64,000 nucleotides of DNA from NCBI GenBank assembly GCA_044224905.1, contig JBGAJN010000002.1, positions 1,426,001 through 1,490,000 on the forward strand, in the 5' to 3' direction. The notes under the pieces are model-generated. The model had not been told where the DNA came from, did not search any database, and worked only from the letters and a program-made list of their open reading frames with translations. Shown in pieces: positions 62,702 through 64,000 of the stretch. Positions within the stretch are counted from its first letter, which is position 1; each line of letters starts with the position of its first letter. The DNA is from JBGAJN01 sp044224905 (GTDB lineage Bacteria > Verrucomicrobiota > Verrucomicrobiia > Limisphaerales > JBGAJN01). Position numbers and translations under genes: made by a program.

Positions 62702-63529
62702 GTGCGCGAGATGAACAGCGGGGCGTCCAGTTCGATCAAGATCCGTCGGGTGCAGGTGGGCAAGGCGCCTGTCGAAAGCGATGATCTAGTCGCTCGCGAA
62801 GAGCCGTTGGAGATTCGCGTTCGCGGACGCGGCATCGCCGTGACGATGCGCACGCCGGGCCACGACGACGAACTCGCCGCCGGTTTTCTCCTCGCCGAAG
62901 GATTGATCCGCGAGCGCCGCGAGATCGTCGACATCGCGCACTGCACGCAAGGGGAAGCCGCCCACCTTGGCAACACGCTCAACGTCTTCGTTGCGCCCTC
63001 TGTCGAGGTGGACTTCGATCAACTTACGCGCCACGTCTTCGCGTCTTCGAGCTGTGGCTTGTGCGGAAAAGCAACGATCGAAGCCGTCCAACAACACTTC
63101 GCGCCCGTGGAATCCAAGGTGACGGTGACGGCGGAGACGCTCGCGGCTTTGCCCGGGAAATTGCGCGCGGCGCAAGCGACCTTTGAAGAGACCGGCGGCC
63201 TTCACGCCGCGGCGATCTTCACGCGTCGCGGGAAATTGATCGTGTTGCGCGAAGATGTCGGGCGGCACAACGCCGTCGACAAGGTGCTCGGCTACGGATT
63301 GCTCCACCATCTGTTGCCCTTCGATCAACACGTGCTGCTCGTGAGTGGTCGCGCGTCGTTTGAGATTCTCCAGAAAGCGCTCGCCGCCCGGGTGGCCGTC
63401 ATCGCGGCCGTGTCCGCGCCGTCGAGTTTGGCGGTGGAGTTTGCGCGCGAGAGCGGGCAGACGCTTGTGGGCTTTCTTCGCGGCGGCAAGATGAACGTCT
63501 ACTCGCGACCCGAGCGGATCGTTGGCTGA
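62702..63529 (+). CDS. fdhD: Formate dehydrogenase accessory sulfurtransferase FdhD
   Basis: 275 aa, GTG start (ATG at 62711 alternative). Signatures: TPGHDDELAAGFLLAEGLI, the CxxC loop SSSCGLCGKATIEAV, GGLHAAAIFTRRGKLI and the C-terminal SAPSSLAVEFARESGQTLVG. It sulfurates the bis-MGD molybdenum cofactor of formate dehydrogenases. No formate dehydrogenase gene is in the window, so it must act on an enzyme encoded elsewhere. Confidence 0.94.
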   Translation: MREMNSGASSSIKIRRVQVGKAPVESDDLVAREEPLEIRVRGRGIAVTMRTPGHDDELAAGFLLAEGLIRERREIVDIAHCTQGEAAHLGNTLNVFVAPSVEVDFDQLTRHVFASSSCGLCGKATIEAVQQHFAPVESKVTVTAETLAALPGKLRAAQATFEETGGLHAAAIFTRRGKLIVLREDVGRHNAVDKVLGYGLLHHLLPFDQHVLLVSGRASFEILQKALAARVAVIAAVSAPSSLAVEFARESGQTLVGFLRGGKMNVYSRPERIVG

Positions 63530-63604
63530 ACGATCGAGCGCGGTGGTTGGCAGTGTGTTGTTTTTGCTCGCGATAGGGCAGGGTGCGCTTCAAAATTTCC
63601 CGCG

Positions 63605-64000
63605 ATGGAATCACAACTGCCACCGCTCACGCCGGGCACGCTTTATCTGGTCGCCACGCCAATCGGCAATCTGGAGGACATCACGCTGCGTGCGTTGCGC
63701 ACGTTGAAAGAGTGCGATGTCATCGCGGCGGAGGACACCCGGCATACGGGGCAGTTGCTGAAACACTTCGGCATCAGCCGGCCGATGATCAGCTATTTTC
63801 AATTCAACGAAGCCAAGCGCAGCGAGGAAATCATCGAGCGTTTGAAACGCGGCGAGAAAGTATCGCTCGTGACTGATGCCGGCAGCCCGGGCATCAGCGA
63901 TCCGGGTGAACGCGTGGTGAAGGCCGCGCTGGCTGCGGGTTGTCGCGTCGAGTCCGTGCCCGGCGCGTGCGCGCTCGTCGCGGGGTTGACGGCGAGTGGA
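63605..64000 (+). CDS. rsmI: 16S rRNA 2'-O-methyltransferase RsmI (partial, runs off end)
   Basis: 132 codons are visible from ATG 63605. Tetrapyrrole-methylase-fold family: PGTLYLVATPIGNLEDITLR, CDVIAAEDTRHTGQLLKHF, and VSLVTDAGSPGISDPGERVV, with VPGACALVAGLTASG at the edge. It methylates C1402 of 16S rRNA (2'-O). The C-terminus is outside the window. Confidence 0.95.
   Translation, partial: MESQLPPLTPGTLYLVATPIGNLEDITLRALRTLKECDVIAAEDTRHTGQLLKHFGISRPMISYFQFNEAKRSEEIIERLKRGEKVSLVTDAGSPGISDPGERVVKAALAAGCRVESVPGACALVAGLTASG

Overview
The window is a GC-rich bacterial chromosome segment that I attribute, by inference, to the Verrucomicrobiota (Limisphaerales/Pedosphaera-like lineage). The grounds are the mix of an exosortase fused to EpsI, a PEP-CTERM protein, secreted 'T5SS/PEP-CTERM-associated repeat' proteins, a kelch protein ending in the same 'F-x-D...N-R-x-Y-R' C-terminal module, a BNR sialidase-like protein, a sulfatase, and several Gfo/Idh/MocA oxidoreductases and TIM-barrel sugar epimerases. 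Shine-Dalgarno sequences are mostly weak and GTG/TTG starts are frequent. I see no rRNA operon, prophage, transposase or CRISPR array.

Layout. 0-3.2 kb: a minus-strand three-gene unit (two Gfo/Idh/MocA oxidoreductases and a secreted BNR protein) joined by ATGA overlaps. 3.2-6 kb: a photolyase diverging from a degenerate receiver-histidine kinase. 6-12.5 kb: the export/sorting region (TPR protein, exosortase-EpsI fusion, kelch protein, FecR-domain protein). 12.9-17.3 kb: an RND efflux adaptor and pump. 17.3-30 kb: epimerases, a CPA1 antiporter, tRNA-Pro, ileS, an ABC ATPase with a membrane-anchored neighbour, a LysM lipoprotein, an FMN reductase, a polyprenol-phosphate mannosyltransferase, and an epimerase/oxidoreductase pair. 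30-38.5 kb: a minus-strand unit lplA - double-length UxaA - E1 alpha - E1 beta, diverging from a complete homodimeric pyruvate dehydrogenase E1 (aceE). 38.6-42.8 kb: leuS, a candidate small RNA, tRNA-Asp and an orphan parA. 43-46.6 kb: a CBS/DRTGG pyrophosphatase, then thiH - pseudopilin-like gene - thiS coupled by overlapping starts. 46.6-51.2 kb: lnt, a PEP-CTERM protein, an aldo/keto reductase and agmatine deiminase. 51.4-58.7 kb: four tandem paralogous secreted repeat proteins with almost identical 3' ends, bracketed by two copies of a cloverleaf-like palindromic repeat. 58.7-64 kb: a 21-bp palindromic tandem array, a sulfatase, a dicarboxylate symporter, fdhD, and rsmI running off the end.

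How it fits together. Much of the content points to a saprophytic, polysaccharide-using lifestyle: secreted hydrolases, oxidoreductases and epimerases for unusual sugars, sugar-acid dehydration and pyruvate oxidation with lipoate attachment. A cell-surface programme accompanies it (exosortase, PEP-CTERM protein, beta-helix repeat proteins, Lnt, LysM). The observations I rate highest are: (i) the tandem UxaA whose two halves have lost complementary sets of conserved residues; (ii) the repeat-protein cassette array flanked by palindromes, next to a heptad-periodic palindromic array; (iii) a promoter-plus-terminator small RNA candidate displaying an anti-Shine-Dalgarno sequence upstream of tRNA-Asp; (iv) a two-component protein with both signature Asp/Asn positions altered. 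All assignments come from reading motifs by eye; no database search was possible.
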